NCBI RefSeq assembly: GCF_006788895.1
Contig: NZ_VFRA01000001.1
Coordinates: 992,001 to 1,056,000, forward strand
From: Rhodoglobus vestalii
GTDB lineage: Bacteria; Actinomycetota; Actinomycetes; Actinomycetales; Microbacteriaceae
DNA: 64,000 nt
Direction: 5' to 3'
In this document: positions 9,520-19,216 of the stretch, piece after piece
How the letters are laid out: each line of letters opens with the position of its first letter
How positions within the stretch are numbered: position 1 is the first letter of the stretch
Notes under the pieces: model-generated
The model's input: the letters and a program-made list of their open reading frames with translations, nothing else
What the model was told of the DNA's origin: nothing
The model's database searches: none
Translations under genes and position numbers: made by a program

Positions 9520-9549
9520 AACGCCCTGTGGCTGGTGAGAAACCAACGG

Positions 9550-10218
9550 CTAGCTTGCTCGCGCGCGCCCCAGTTTGCGCAGAGCAATGACGGCACCCAG
9601 CATCATAAGCCAGGCGATTGCGATGGTCGTCGCGACAAACTCGAGCCGGCTTCCCAGCTCAACCTGAAAACGGAAAAGAGAGAATAGCCCTCCGGTTCCG
9701 GCAATCACGGCCACAGCAATGGCAGTGATCAGGGACATGCGCGCCAGTACGCGGTGCTCTCGTGCGAACGATGTTTGAATCATCGCCCAACAGGCTGCCG
9801 CGAAAGCAATGACCGCAGCGAGTGTGTGGATGAAGTCCTGCCAGGTGAACGTGGGCCCGTACGGCAGCGGGCATCCCGAAGTGCAGGTGACCTGCGACGC
9901 AATAAGAAAGAATGCGCACCCGACCCAGAGTGAGAGCGCAGGAGAACCGATTGATAGTAGCGGTGGCCACGCTCGAACACTCCTCGCAGCCCACGCAACG
10001 GCAGAACCTCCTGCCACGATGAGCAGCAGTGCGACCTCAAAAGTCCGGGCGGTCGGTTCCCCCACTGCTCCAAGTTCGCTGACGTAGACCTCCCGCGGGA
10101 TCGTGAGCCGCGACATCCAGATGAGCAGCAGTGCGGCGCCGACAGCAATGCTGCCCGCAACCGCGGCGTAGCCTTCCCGCGCATCGAGGGCGATGCGCTG
10201 CGGCGCAACTACGGTCAT
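9550..10218 (-). CDS. DUF998-type membrane protein
   Basis: 222 aa with about six hydrophobic segments. The loop CTSGCPLPYG followed by a helix with DFIHTLAAVIAF matches the DUF998 pattern, in which a Cys-containing outer loop precedes an HT-containing helix. Function of the family is unknown. Convergent with the YqaJ-like gene. Confidence 0.75.
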   Translation of the reverse strand: MTVVAPQRIALDAREGYAAVAGSIAVGAALLLIWMSRLTIPREVYVSELGAVGEPTARTFEVALLLIVAGGSAVAWAARSVRAWPPLLSIGSPALSLWVGCAFFLIASQVTCTSGCPLPYGPTFTWQDFIHTLAAVIAFAAACWAMIQTSFAREHRVLARMSLITAIAVAVIAGTGGLFSLFRFQVELGSRLEFVATTIAIAWLMMLGAVIALRKLGRARAS

Positions 10219-10260
10219 TGCCTAACAACTCGCGTGTGGGGCGTCGATGAGTCAGGCATT

Positions 10261-10824
10261 TCAGAATTCTAGAGCACGGGAAGAGGCGTTTGCGCCGAGA
10301 AGAAGCTCCCGAACGTAGTCGTCTTCCCACCGCTCGCCGACAAGAAACCTCTTGGTGCCGACGAGGCGAAACCCCATCTTCTCGTAGAAGCGATTGGCGC
10401 GAATATTTTCTTGGTTAACACCGAGCCACATAGCGGCGAACCCGTTTGCCCGCGCTTGAGCAATCCCGGTGTCGACGAGCGCACCCGCCACCCCTGCGCC
10501 GTGGAAGTCGGCGAGAACGTAACACTTGCTGAGCTCGATGATTGGCCGCACGGTGACCGCAGCCGCGACATCCGCATCATGGGGCTCGTGGGCGTGCAGC
10601 AGCACGTACCCGGCGGCCTCACCATCAACCTCAGCCACAAGAATTTCTCGGGTGGCATCGTTGAGGTAACCACGAAAGGAGTCTGCGGAGAGATGCAGAG
10701 CGATGAATTCTGCGATCGCTTCTGGAGTGGTGTTTGACGGACATGCCAGAGGGAAGGTTTCGCGGGCGAGCGCATGCAGAAGTTCAGCATCGGCTGCCCC
10801 AGCAGGGCGAACAGTCACGGTCAC
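10261..10824 (-). CDS. GNAT-family N-acetyltransferase
   Basis: 187 aa with the GNAT core: strand segment REILVAEVDGEAAGYVLLH, the acetyl-CoA loop CYVLADFHGAGVAGALVDT (a variant of Q/RxxGxG/A), and the C-terminal LGVNQENIRANRFYEKMGFRLVG. It transfers acetyl from acetyl-CoA to an amine; substrate unknown. It lies just past the rplA terminator, so it may be expressed by read-through or a weak own promoter. Confidence 0.88.
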   Translation of the reverse strand: MTVTVRPAGAADAELLHALARETFPLACPSNTTPEAIAEFIALHLSADSFRGYLNDATREILVAEVDGEAAGYVLLHAHEPHDADVAAAVTVRPIIELSKCYVLADFHGAGVAGALVDTGIAQARANGFAAMWLGVNQENIRANRFYEKMGFRLVGTKRFLVGERWEDDYVRELLLGANASSRALEF

Positions 10825-10847
10825 GATGAACTCCTTGGGGATGCGAA

Positions 10848-10877
10848 AACGGGGGCCGGCAGAAGCCGACCCCCGTT
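10848..10877 (-). terminator. Rho-independent terminator after rplA
   Basis: The minus strand has AACGGGGGTCGGC, a 4-nt loop, then GCCGGCCCCCGTT followed by TTCGC. This strong GC stem with a T tail sits 14 bp after the rplA stop. Confidence 0.85.
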
Positions 10878-10890
10878 CACTACAGCAGTA

Positions 10891-11580
10891 CTAGATCGAG
10901 TTGACGTCGACCGGGATACCAGGACCAAAGGTCGTGGAAACTGTTGCCTTGGTGATGTAGCGACCCTTCGAGGAACTGGGCTTGGCGCGAAGAACTTCTT
11001 CGAGCGCTGCCTTGATGTTCTCGTCAAGCTGCTCGGCGGTGAATGCCGTCTTGCCAACAATGAAGTGCACGTTGGAGTGCTTGTCGACACGGAATTCGAT
11101 CTTTCCGCCCTTGATGTCAGAAACAGCCTTGGCTGTGTCTGGGGTAACCGTTCCGGTCTTCGGGTTCGGCATGAGGCCACGGGGGCCAAGAACCTTACCC
11201 AAACGACCAACCTGGCCCATGAGCTCAGGGGTCGAAACAGCAGCGTCGAAGCTGGTGTAGCCGGCAGCAACCTTCTCGATGAGCTCTGCGCCACCGACCT
11301 CGTCAGCACCAGCAGCGAGAGCTGCCTCGGCGGCGGGACCGGTTGCGAAAACGATAACGCGAGCAGTCTTACCCGTGCCGTGGGGCAGGATAACCGTGCC
11401 ACGAACCATCTGGTCGGCTTTGCGAGGGTCGACACCCAAACGAAGAGCTACCTCAACGGTGGAATCGAACTTCTTCGAGCCGGTCTCGCGAGCAACAGTG
11501 ACAGCCTCGGTGGGCGTGTAGAACTTGCCGTCTTCGAGCTTGTCGACGGCGGCCTTGTATGCCTTGGAATTCTTGGACAT
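10891..11580 (-). CDS. rplA: 50S ribosomal protein L1
   Basis: 229 aa matching L1 throughout, with [20 protein letters not shown] near residue 40 and the signature [17 protein letters not shown] in the middle. L1 binds 23S rRNA at the E-site stalk and typically represses its own operon by binding mRNA. Its ATG overlaps the rplK stop by one base (TAATG), indicating coupling. Confidence 0.98.
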   Translation of the reverse strand: MSKNSKAYKAAVDKLEDGKFYTPTEAVTVARETGSKKFDSTVEVALRLGVDPRKADQMVRGTVILPHGTGKTARVIVFATGPAAEAALAAGADEVGGAELIEKVAAGYTSFDAAVSTPELMGQVGRLGKVLGPRGLMPNPKTGTVTPDTAKAVSDIKGGKIEFRVDKHSNVHFIVGKTAFTAEQLDENIKAALEEVLRAKPSSSKGRYITKATVSTTFGPGIPVDVNSI

Positions 11581-12014
11581 TATGCCTCCACCGTGATTCC
11601 CATCGAACGAGCAGTGCCCGCGATGATCTTCATTGCGCCGTCAATGTCGTTGGCGTTGAGGTCAGCCATCTTCTGCTCGGCGATCGTACGAACCTGGTCT
11701 TTGCTGAGCTGCGCAACCTTGACGGTGTGCGGTGTGCCCGAACCCTTAGCGACTCCCGCAGCTTTCTTGATGAGTTCTGCTGCCGGTGGGGTTTTGAGGA
11801 TGAACGTGAATGAACGATCCTCGTACACGGTGATCTCTACCGGGATAACGTTTCCACGCTGTGCCTCGGTAGCGGCGTTGTACGCCTTGCAGAACTCCAT
11901 GATGTTAACGCCGTGCTGACCCAGCGCAGGCCCGATGGGCGGTGCGGGGTTGGCGGCGCCGGCTTGGATCTGAAGCTTAATCAGACCTGTAACCTTCTTT
12001 TTCTTCGGTGCCAT
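11580..12014 (-). CDS. rplK: 50S ribosomal protein L11
   Basis: 144 aa beginning [17 protein letters not shown], with the signature [24 protein letters not shown]11 binds the GTPase-associated region of 23S rRNA and is needed for the stringent response. ATG 12014 follows AAGGA; the frame is open 39 bp further but the family start is here. The next gene, rplA, overlaps by one base. Confidence 0.98.
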   Translation of the reverse strand: MAPKKKKVTGLIKLQIQAGAANPAPPIGPALGQHGVNIMEFCKAYNAATEAQRGNVIPVEITVYEDRSFTFILKTPPAAELIKKAAGVAKGSGTPHTVKVAQLSKDQVRTIAEQKMADLNANDIDGAMKIIAGTARSMGITVEA

Positions 12015-12101
12015 TGTGTTTCCTTTACTGTACGAACTGACCCGTGTGGCCAACTCTCCCGCACCCCGGAAGGCGCGGTGTTTTTTTAGGGGCGTTCGCC
12101 C

Positions 12102-13121
12102 TTAAAGCTTGGTGACCTGATCGAAGCTGAGCTCGACCGGGGTCTCGCGCTCGAAAAGTGAAACGAGAACGATGAGCTTTCCGCTCTCGGCCTTGATCTC
12201 GCTGATCGATCCGGGAAGACCCGCGAACGAACCCTCCTTGATGGTGATGGTCTCGCCGATCTCGAAGTCGATCTCGGCCGGAATGGAACGCGCCGCAGTC
12301 TTGCCCTTGGTCGACGAACCCTTGGTTGCGGGGGCTTCGACGATTTCAACAAGGCTCTTCAGCATGTTGAAAGCTTCTTCGAAGCGCAGCGGTACCGGGT
12401 TGTGAGCGTTGCCGACGAAGCCGGTAACTCCTGGGGTGTGACGAACAACGGACCAGCTGTCTTCGTTAAGGTCCATGCGAACCAGAACGTAGCCCGGGAT
12501 GCGAACGCGGTTGACCAGCTTGCGCTGGCCATTCTTGATTTCGACAACATCTTCCATCGGCACTTCAACCTGGAAAACGTAGTCTTCCATCGCCATCGAT
12601 ACCTTGCGGGTCTCAATGTTGTGCTTGACGCGCTTCTCGAACCCGGCGTAGGAGTGGATGACGTACCACTTGCCCGGCTGAAGCTTGAGATCCATGCGGA
12701 ACTCGGCGTAGGGGTCGACCTCAACCTCTTCGAGGGCCGCAGCGTCAGCGGTCTCGGCGTCAGCGTCAGCGTCAGCGTCAGCGGTCTCGGCGTCAGCGTC
12801 AGCGGTCTCGGCGTCATCCGCTGCTTCGTCATCAGTGGCCGCGACGGACGCATCAGCCTCGGCCGCGTCATCAATGTCAAGTGCGTCGTTTACTACAGCG
12901 TCTGCCTCGGGGTCAGCCGCGGCATCCAGAGCTTCAAGGAGGCCGGCAAGATCGGCATCGACATCGGTCGAACCATCTTCGACGTGCATCGCTTGGTGCT
13001 CAGCGGAATCTTCTGAACGCTCTGCCTCAGCCAGGGTGTTCCCCGTCTGCGCCTCATCCTCCTCGGAGGACTGCTCGGCTGCCGTAGCTAGCTCGGAGTC
13101 TTCGCGGTGGTTCTCGGACAC
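12102..13121 (-). CDS. nusG: Transcription antitermination factor NusG with long acidic N-terminal extension
   Basis: 339 aa against about 180 for E. coli NusG. Residues from about 150 onward are normal NusG: NGN domain with [19 protein letters not shown] and [12 protein letters not shown], then a C-terminal KOW domain with [13 protein letters not shown]. The first 145 or so residues are extremely acidic, rich in Asp, Ala and Glu, with a tandem ETADAD-type repeat. Actinobacterial NusG often has an acidic N-terminal tail, but the repeat here is striking. Start is GTG 13121. NusG couples RNA polymerase to ribosomes and Rho. Confidence 0.96.
   Translation of the reverse strand: MSENHREDSELATAAEQSSEEDEAQTGNTLAEAERSEDSAEHQAMHVEDGSTDVDADLAGLLEALDAAADPEADAVVNDALDIDDAAEADASVAATDDEAADDAETADADAETADADADADAETADAAALEEVEVDPYAEFRMDLKLQPGKWYVIHSYAGFEKRVKHNIETRKVSMAMEDYVFQVEVPMEDVVEIKNGQRKLVNRVRIPGYVLVRMDLNEDSWSVVRHTPGVTGFVGNAHNPVPLRFEEAFNMLKSLVEIVEAPATKGSSTKGKTAARSIPAEIDFEIGETITIKEGSFAGLPGSISEIKAESGKLIVLVSLFERETPVELSFDQVTKL
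12741..12815. repeat. Hexamer-based tandem repeat inside nusG
   Basis: The plus strand alternates GTCAGC hexamers with GTCTCG units, for example GTCTCGGCGTCAGCGTCAGC. All units keep the reading frame and encode the Asp-Ala-Glu-Thr-Ala-Asp run. Copy-number change would lengthen or shorten the acidic tail without a frameshift. Confidence 0.9.
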
Positions 13122-13178
13122 TAAATCTCTTTTCGTTGCTCTGCAGTTCGGCCGTGGCCGCTGCGGTTTATGAAGGGC

Positions 13179-13460
13179 CTAAATAGCCAAGTTGGGATCG
13201 CCGAACAAGAAGTTCACCAGCGCACTAAACCCAAAATCGAGCCCGGAAACGATACCCATCATGATGACGACGAAGACAAGGACCACGAGTGTAAAGCTGA
13301 CCAGTTCACGCCGTGTTGGCGTCACTACCTTCTTGAGCTCGTTGAGTACCTGGCGGATAAAAAGAACCATGCGCCCGAAGGGTCCACGACGTTGCTCGCT
13401 ATCCTTCTTCGCCTTGGCGACGACGTCCTCGCTGGGCACGTCTACGTCTTTCTTGGCCAC
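13179..13460 (-). CDS. secE: Preprotein translocase subunit SecE
   Basis: 93 aa from GTG 13460, preceded by GGAAGG. It has a charged N-terminus, the conserved amphipathic stretch LNELKKVVTPTRRELVSFT, and a single membrane helix (VVLVFVVIMMGIV), as expected for SecE of the SecYEG channel. The frame continues upstream into the tRNA-Trp region, so longer starts are unlikely. Gene order secE-nusG-rplK-rplA is the conserved bacterial one. Confidence 0.96.
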   Translation of the reverse strand: MAKKDVDVPSEDVVAKAKKDSEQRRGPFGRMVLFIRQVLNELKKVVTPTRRELVSFTLVVLVFVVIMMGIVSGLDFGFSALVNFLFGDPNLAI

Positions 13461-13523
13461 TCTTACTACCTTCCGATACTTCGGCTTGCTCGACCCATTC
13501 CGTGAATCACGGAGTGGGACTTG

Positions 13524-13596
13524 CAGGGCGGACAGGACTCGAACCTGCAACCTGCGGTTTTGGAGACCGCTGCTCTACCAATTGAGCCACCACCCT
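13524..13596 (-). tRNA. tRNA-Trp (anticodon CCA)
   Basis: The minus strand folds as a 73-nt cloverleaf: acceptor AGGGTGG with CCGCCCT plus discriminator G, D-arm GCTCAATTGGTAGAGC, anticodon loop CTCCAAA (CCA), and T-arm GCAGGTTCGAGTCCTGT. It lies just upstream of secE on the same strand, the usual place in actinobacteria. Confidence 0.97.
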
Positions 13597-13799
13597 CTGC
13601 GAGAGACCTGAATCTCTGGCATCCACACTGTCACACAACTCTGTTCAAAAATGAAAAGTAGGCGCGCGAAAGTATGGCAGTAATCAAGTACTTCTTCCAG
13701 TGTACGGCATCCCGAGCCCTCACAAAATGCACGGTGCCCCACACCGTCTGCGAGCCAATTCACCGAGCACAGAAAACGCCTAAGCCCTAGACTTGGCGG

Positions 13800-14996
13800 G
13801 TGACCTCACCTCGCCTCTCCGCCCGAATTTCCGCTATCGCCGAATCGGCCACTCTCAAGGTGGATGCCAAGGCTAAGTCCCTTCTCGCGGCCGGTCGCCC
13901 GATCATTAGCTATGCGGCGGGTGAACCTGACTTCGCGACCCCGGCGAACATTGTGGATGCCGCATCCCTGGCAGTGCTCGACCCCAAGAACCACCGCTAC
14001 ACGCCCGCAGCCGGACTTCCAGAACTGCGTGAAGCGATTGCAGCAAAGACCTTGCGCGACAGCGGCCTCGAGGTGGGCATCAACCAGATCGTTGTCACCA
14101 ACGGGGGCAAACAGGCCGTCTATCAGGCCTTCGCCACTCTGGTCGACGCGGGTGACGAAGTGATCGTTCCCACCCCGTACTGGACCACCTACCCCGAAGC
14201 AATCAAACTCGCCGGTGGCACCATGGTCGATGTCTTCGCCGGTGCCGACCAGGGTTACCTCGTGACCGTCGAACAGCTTGAAGCGGCTCGCACCGACAAG
14301 ACGAAGGTGCTGCTCTTCGTTTCACCGTCGAACCCCACCGGCGCCGTGTACACACCCGAGCAGACGAAAGCCATCGGCGAGTGGGCTCTCGAGCACGGCA
14401 TCTGGGTGATCAGCGATGACATCTACCAAAACCTCGTCTACGACGGAGTGCGTGCCGTCTCGATCGTCGAGGCCGTTCCGGCACTGGCCGACACCACAAT
14501 TCTGGTGAACGGTGTCGCCAAGAGCTACTCAATGACCGGCTGGCGACTCGGCTGGATGGTCGGCCCCGTGGACGCCATGAAGGGAGCGGCAAACCTCCAG
14601 TCGCACCTCACCAGCAATGTCTCCAATATCTCCCAGCGTGCCGCCATCGAAGCCCTCACCGGCCCGCAGGAAGCTGTCGAAGAGATGCGCGTCGCCTTCG
14701 ACCGCCGCCGAAAGCTGATGGTCTCTGAGCTCAACAAGATCGAAGGGCTCCACTGCCCCACACCCGAGGGTGCGTTCTATGTGTACCCAGATGTTGCGGG
14801 GCTACTCAATCGCGAATGGGGCGGGGTCACCCCCACAACAAGTCTCGAACTCGCCGACCTCATTCTCGACCAGGCCGAAGTTGCCGTTGTGCCGGGCGAA
14901 GCATTCGGGCCCAGCGGCTACCTGCGCCTCTCCTACGCCCTTGGCGACGACGCGCTACTCGAAGGCGTACAACGCCTGCAGAAGCTCTTCAGCTAA
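13800..14996 (+). CDS. Pyridoxal-phosphate aminotransferase, aspartate aminotransferase type
   Basis: 398 aa of the class I fold. Visible are [10 protein letters not shown] (substrate-side motif), [23 protein letters not shown], the Asp-containing [12 protein letters not shown], the PLP lysine in [14 protein letters not shown], and a C-terminal arginine in GYLRLSYA. It exchanges amino groups between aspartate and 2-oxoglutarate, or related amino acids. GTG 13800 gives the family N-terminus [20 protein letters not shown]. Facing tRNA-Trp on the opposite strand. Confidence 0.93.
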   Translation: MTSPRLSARISAIAESATLKVDAKAKSLLAAGRPIISYAAGEPDFATPANIVDAASLAVLDPKNHRYTPAAGLPELREAIAAKTLRDSGLEVGINQIVVTNGGKQAVYQAFATLVDAGDEVIVPTPYWTTYPEAIKLAGGTMVDVFAGADQGYLVTVEQLEAARTDKTKVLLFVSPSNPTGAVYTPEQTKAIGEWALEHGIWVISDDIYQNLVYDGVRAVSIVEAVPALADTTILVNGVAKSYSMTGWRLGWMVGPVDAMKGAANLQSHLTSNVSNISQRAAIEALTGPQEAVEEMRVAFDRRRKLMVSELNKIEGLHCPTPEGAFYVYPDVAGLLNREWGGVTPTTSLELADLILDQAEVAVVPGEAFGPSGYLRLSYALGDDALLEGVQRLQKLFS

Positions 14997-15028
14997 CAGA
15001 ACCGCCAACGCGGCGGTGGAGGAACTTG

Positions 15029-15775
15029 ATGGACACCACGCCACCGCGTGACGATGCTGCTGATGGTGCCACTGCTGCCGGTGCCGCCGCCCGACTCAGA
15101 GCTGCGCTCACTGCCACTCCCCCATCGGTGCGGTTGCAAGCCGCGATGGCTGCTGGCACCCATCCGCGCACCGAATATGTGTCCGTGCTGCTAGAGCGAT
15201 GTGCAATCGAACCCGATCTCAACGTTCGCGAGACACTCACGTGGGCGCTGATGCGGCATCCGGCGTCGATCACTGTTCCGTTGTTGATTGATGAAGTGCA
15301 GTCGGCACATGCGCAAGCGCGAAGCCAAGCGCTGCACACCCTCTCGAAGATTGGTGACCCTCAAGGGTGGGCGGCGATCACACCCAAAGTACTCAACGAT
15401 GCCGACGACTCTGTTGCCCGCACTGCGTGGCGCGTTGCCGCCGTGCTCGTGCCCGACGGCCGCGAACACGAACTTGCCCGGATACTGGTGGCCCACCTGG
15501 GACGCGGCGACCGCGATGCCCAGATGAGCCTCAGTCGCGCACTCATTACCCTCGGCGACAGCGCTTCACCGCTGCTCAAGCGCATCGCAGAAAGCGGAAA
15601 TGAACGCGCCCGCGTTCATGCGATTGCGACTAACCTATTGCGCGACTCGCCCACCGATGGGTTCGACGCCGCCGTGTTCGACGCCGAATTGCAAGTGATG
15701 TTGGTGGATGCCGCGGCCGCGGCCGATGAGGTCAATGGAGATCCCGGTGCAGAACCCGGCACCGACGGCGACTAG
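15029..15775 (+). CDS. HEAT-repeat-like protein
   Basis: 248 aa starting at ATG 15029 behind GGAGGAAC. Helical repeats of about 30 residues are visible, such as LNVRETLTWALMRHP, HAQARSQALHTLSKIGD and ADDSVARTAWRVAAVLVP, matching the HEAT/PBS-lyase repeat pattern. Such scaffolds bind proteins; the partner is unknown. The gene starts 32 bp after the aminotransferase stop, so they may be co-transcribed. The frame extends further upstream but overlaps the aminotransferase. Confidence 0.75.
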   Translation: MDTTPPRDDAADGATAAGAAARLRAALTATPPSVRLQAAMAAGTHPRTEYVSVLLERCAIEPDLNVRETLTWALMRHPASITVPLLIDEVQSAHAQARSQALHTLSKIGDPQGWAAITPKVLNDADDSVARTAWRVAAVLVPDGREHELARILVAHLGRGDRDAQMSLSRALITLGDSASPLLKRIAESGNERARVHAIATNLLRDSPTDGFDAAVFDAELQVMLVDAAAAADEVNGDPGAEPGTDGD

Positions 15776-15902
15776 CCCTGGCTGGATGCGGCCAGAAACC
15801 CCGCCCCGAACTCCGACATCCACCCCGCATCAACCGATCAGTTGACTGACTTCTCACCGTGAGTCGCTGCCGCCGAGAGCCCGGACAGGGGACGATAGAA
15901 GC

Positions 15903-16784
15903 ATGAACACCACCGCCCCTGTCGTGCAGGTCGAGAATCTGCGCAAAACGTACGGCTCATTTGCCGCCGTCGATTCGGTCAGCTTCGAGATTCAGCGCGG
16001 CGAAACCTTCGCCCTGCTGGGCCCCAATGGTGCCGGCAAGTCAACCACGATCGAGATTCTTGAAGGCTACCGGGATCGCACGAGCGGCTCTGCACGCGTT
16101 CTAGGCGTCGACCCCGGCAAGGGCGGTCTCGCCTGGAAGGCGCGGCTCGGAATCGTGCTGCAGTCCAGCGGCGAGAGCGGCAATGTGACGGTGCGTGAGC
16201 AACTCACCCACTTCGCTGGCCTCTACCCCAACCCGCGCAAAGTTGACGAAGTTATTGCATCGGTGGGACTCGAAGAGAAGACCGGCACCCTCATCCGCAA
16301 ACTCTCCGGTGGTCAACGACGACGAGTGGATGTTGCGCTTGGCATCATCGGCAACCCCGAGCTTGTGTTCCTCGACGAACCCACCACAGGCTTCGACCCC
16401 GAAGCCCGCCAACAATTTTGGCGCCTGATTCGTAGGCTCAAAGCGGATGGCACCAGCATCCTCCTCACCACTCACTACCTCGACGAGGCAGCACAATTGG
16501 GTGACCGTGCTGGCGTTATCGCTGGCGGAAAAATGATCGATATTGGTGCAATTGACGAGCTCGGTGGCGCCGAAGCACGGGTACCGATCGTGCGCTGGCG
16601 CGAAAGGGGCGGGGACACCGTGCGCGAAGAACGCACCCACAGCCCCGGAACACTCGTGGCATCCCTCATGACCAACGGCATCGAACCGGCTGGGCTCGAA
16701 GTCATTCGCCCCAGCCTCGAAGACATCTACCTGCAACTCGTCGCAGACCACGCGACCGCACACGAAGTGGAGAATGCGCGATGA
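15903..16784 (+). CDS. ABC transporter ATPase (DrrA/CcmA-like)
   Basis: 293 aa with Walker A GPNGAGKSTT, signature LSGGQRRRVDVAL, Walker B LVFLDEPTTGFD and the H-loop TTHYLDEA. The C-terminal extension of about 70 residues is usual for ATPases paired with ABC-2 permeases. Its stop overlaps the permease start by four bases (ATGA). Substrate unknown; drug or lipid export is typical for the family. Confidence 0.92.
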   Translation: MNTTAPVVQVENLRKTYGSFAAVDSVSFEIQRGETFALLGPNGAGKSTTIEILEGYRDRTSGSARVLGVDPGKGGLAWKARLGIVLQSSGESGNVTVREQLTHFAGLYPNPRKVDEVIASVGLEEKTGTLIRKLSGGQRRRVDVALGIIGNPELVFLDEPTTGFDPEARQQFWRLIRRLKADGTSILLTTHYLDEAAQLGDRAGVIAGGKMIDIGAIDELGGAEARVPIVRWRERGGDTVREERTHSPGTLVASLMTNGIEPAGLEVIRPSLEDIYLQLVADHATAHEVENAR

Positions 16785-17641
16785 GCACCACAACTTCAGA
16801 ACCGAAGGTCTCCACCCGCCGCACTTATGGCATCAATTTCGGCCGCACCCTGAACCTCGGACTGAGCCGCATCAAGTACGAAGTGCGCGGCTACTTCCGT
16901 CAGGGCGATTCGGTGTTCTTGACCTTCCTCTTCCCCGTCGTAATGCTCACGATTTTTGCTGTCGCCTTTAGCGAACAGAACTTCGGAACAGAAGAGGAAC
17001 CACTGACCGCTGCCGCCTTCTATCTACCAGGGATGATCGCCGCCGGGCTGATACTGAGCGGCCTACAAAACATGGCCATCGACATTGCCATGGAGAAGAG
17101 CGACGGCACCCTCAAACGACTCGCCGGCACCCCACTTCCGGTGATGAGCTATTTCATCGGAAAAATCGGGCAAGTATTCGTGACCGGCGTCCTGCAGGCA
17201 ACACTGGTGCTTGTGGTTGCGAGTGTCGGGTTCGGCGTTGAACTGCCGAACGAACCAAGCAAATGGCTGACCTTCGCTTGGGTCTTTGTGCTCGGTGTCA
17301 CGACATCCGCCGTGCTGGGGATTGCGCTGAGCGCGCTGCCCCGCAGCGGCAAGAGTGCCACTGCCGTTGTTATTCCTATTGCCCTCATTCTGCAATTCAT
17401 TTCCGGTGTCTATCTGGGCTTCTCCATGCTGCCCGACTGGTTGCAGAACTTTGCCAGCATCTTCCCTCTCAAGTGGATGGCGCAGGGAATGCGCGAAGTA
17501 TTCCTTCCCGCGAGCTTCGAAGTTCTTGAGCAATCAGAGAGCTGGAACCTCCCCGGCGTTGCCATCGCCACCGGCCTCTGGCTGGTCGTTGGTCTGATCG
17601 TGACGCGCATCACGTTCCGCTGGATCCGCAAGGACAGCTAA
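16781..17641 (+). CDS. ABC-2 type permease
   Basis: 286 aa with six hydrophobic segments and the ABC-2 pattern: an N-terminal helix FLTFLFPVVMLTIFAVAF, the loop containing MEKSDGTLKRLAGTPL, and late helices followed by LNLPGV. It forms the membrane channel for the ATPase encoded just upstream, overlapping by ATGA. Confidence 0.9.
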   Translation: MSTTTSEPKVSTRRTYGINFGRTLNLGLSRIKYEVRGYFRQGDSVFLTFLFPVVMLTIFAVAFSEQNFGTEEEPLTAAAFYLPGMIAAGLILSGLQNMAIDIAMEKSDGTLKRLAGTPLPVMSYFIGKIGQVFVTGVLQATLVLVVASVGFGVELPNEPSKWLTFAWVFVLGVTTSAVLGIALSALPRSGKSATAVVIPIALILQFISGVYLGFSMLPDWLQNFASIFPLKWMAQGMREVFLPASFEVLEQSESWNLPGVAIATGLWLVVGLIVTRITFRWIRKDS

Positions 17642-17678
17642 ATGGGTTACCTGCGCTGAGTTAACCTCCTCAGCCCAG

Positions 17679-18812
17679 CTAGGTTAGTTCGACACCGACA
17701 GCGACAGGCTCTGGCTGCAGCCGGATGCCGTACCTGCTGAGCACTAGCGCTGCGATGTAGCGCGATAGTTCGGAAACTTCGGCAGCGGTGGCACCCGTAC
17801 GGTTCACGATCGCGAGACTGTGTTTGGTTGATACTGCGGCGCGGGAGCCGGGCAGACGAAACCCTTTGGGCACCCCAGAGTGTTCGATGAGCCAGGCTGC
17901 GCTGAGTTTCACCATGCGCTGTTTCGGTGGCGGTGGCGGTGCCGGAGTTTCGCCGAGCGGAACAACAATGTCGGCTACCGGTTCGTCGTCGATAACCCAA
18001 CGTGGGGCATCCGCTGGCAGTGCTCGGGCAATGTTTTCGGGCACGATCGGGTTGGTGAAGAATGAGCCACAGCTCACAGAGTCCGGTTCGTTCGGATCAA
18101 GCACCATAGCTTTGGATGCGCGCAGGGCCAGCACGGTGTCACGCACCTGCTGCACGGGCACTTCGTCCCCGACGTTGACGCTGAGGGCGGTGGCTAGTTG
18201 TTGGTAGCGCGCGGTGCTGGTCGGCGATGCTGTGAGCGCAAAATGGGCGGCTACGACGACTCCGACGCGACCGCGTTTGATGACGGAGGTTCGGTATCCG
18301 AGTTCAAGTTCGGCGGTGCTCAGGTGCACAAGTTTGCCGCTGGAGTAGTCAAGAAAGTCGATGCCCTCTAGGGCGCTCGACACCTCTTGACCATAGGCGC
18401 CAATGTTTTGGATGGGGGCGGCACCGACAGACCCGGGGATGCCACTGAGTGCTTCCATTCCGGCCCACCCGCGTGCCACAAGACGCTCGACGAGCCGATC
18501 CCACGGTTCCCCGGCTTGCACCCGAATGCGCAGCGAGTTGTCATCCTGCGAGACCACATCGATGCCGCGGGTGGCGATGTGGATGACCGTACCGTCGAAG
18601 CCCTCGTCGGCAACAACCATATTGGAGCCGCCGCCGATCAGCAGCCAGTGGTCTCCCCGCTGCCAGACGGTGCGCACCGTGTCGACGAGTTCGTTTTCGG
18701 TGGTGGGACGGAACAGTTCGTGTGCGGGCCCGCCGACTCGGATGGTGGTGAGGTCGGCGAGCATGGTGCTGTCAGCGAGTGCTCCGCTGCTGCGGTGAAC
18801 TATGTCGTTCAT
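17679..18812 (-). CDS. murB: UDP-N-acetylenolpyruvoylglucosamine reductase
   Basis: 377 aa with the FAD-binding motif LIGGGSNMVVADEGF, the substrate region GMEALSGIPGSVGAAPIQNIGAYGQE, the catalytic Ser in CGSFFTNPIV, and SAAWLIEHSGVPKGFRL. It reduces the enolpyruvyl group to form UDP-MurNAc, an early cytoplasmic step in peptidoglycan synthesis. Its start overlaps hadB by four bases. The C-terminus extends past the second active-site region, as in long actinobacterial MurB. Confidence 0.97.
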   Translation of the reverse strand: MNDIVHRSSGALADSTMLADLTTIRVGGPAHELFRPTTENELVDTVRTVWQRGDHWLLIGGGSNMVVADEGFDGTVIHIATRGIDVVSQDDNSLRIRVQAGEPWDRLVERLVARGWAGMEALSGIPGSVGAAPIQNIGAYGQEVSSALEGIDFLDYSSGKLVHLSTAELELGYRTSVIKRGRVGVVVAAHFALTASPTSTARYQQLATALSVNVGDEVPVQQVRDTVLALRASKAMVLDPNEPDSVSCGSFFTNPIVPENIARALPADAPRWVIDDEPVADIVVPLGETPAPPPPPKQRMVKLSAAWLIEHSGVPKGFRLPGSRAAVSTKHSLAIVNRTGATAAEVSELSRYIAALVLSRYGIRLQPEPVAVGVELT

Positions 18813-19216
18813 TCGTGGAGTTTGACCCTCACTTGGGCTTTACCAAGCACGGTCTGGTCGGCTGCGCTGACGGTGAGATCAATGCGGGTCACATCTTCTT
18901 CGATGGCACCAACTTTGGCGGTTACCGAAACGGTGACGCCCCCATTGCCGTCGACGACAACGGGGCGGGTGAAGCGCACCCCGTATTCGACGAGGTCGCC
19001 CCGGCCACCCATCCAATCAATGACGGGTTGCACGGCGAGGCCCATGGTGAGCATGCCGTGGGCGAGCACTCCTGGCAGGCCAACGGAAGCGGCAACGTCA
19101 TCACGGTAGTGGATGGGATTGAAGTCTCCGGATGCTCCCGCGTAGCGCACGAGGGAGAAGCGGGTGAGCACCACTGTGCCGCTAATAAGTTCTTGGCCAA
19201 CGACGAGGTCGCTCAT
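18809..19216 (-). CDS. MaoC-type dehydratase, HadB-like
   Basis: 135 aa hot-dog-fold protein with the hydratase 2 motif YAGASGDFNPIHYRDDVA, holding the catalytic Asp and His, and LPGVLAHGMLTMGLAV. In mycobacteria HadAB or HadBC dehydrate 3-hydroxyacyl-ACP in long-chain fatty acid synthesis. The upstream gene encodes the matching non-catalytic partner, and both gene junctions overlap by four bases, so hadA-hadB-murB is one operon. Confidence 0.88.
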   Translation of the reverse strand: MSDLVVGQELISGTVVLTRFSLVRYAGASGDFNPIHYRDDVAASVGLPGVLAHGMLTMGLAVQPVIDWMGGRGDLVEYGVRFTRPVVVDGNGGVTVSVTAKVGAIEEDVTRIDLTVSAADQTVLGKAQVRVKLHE

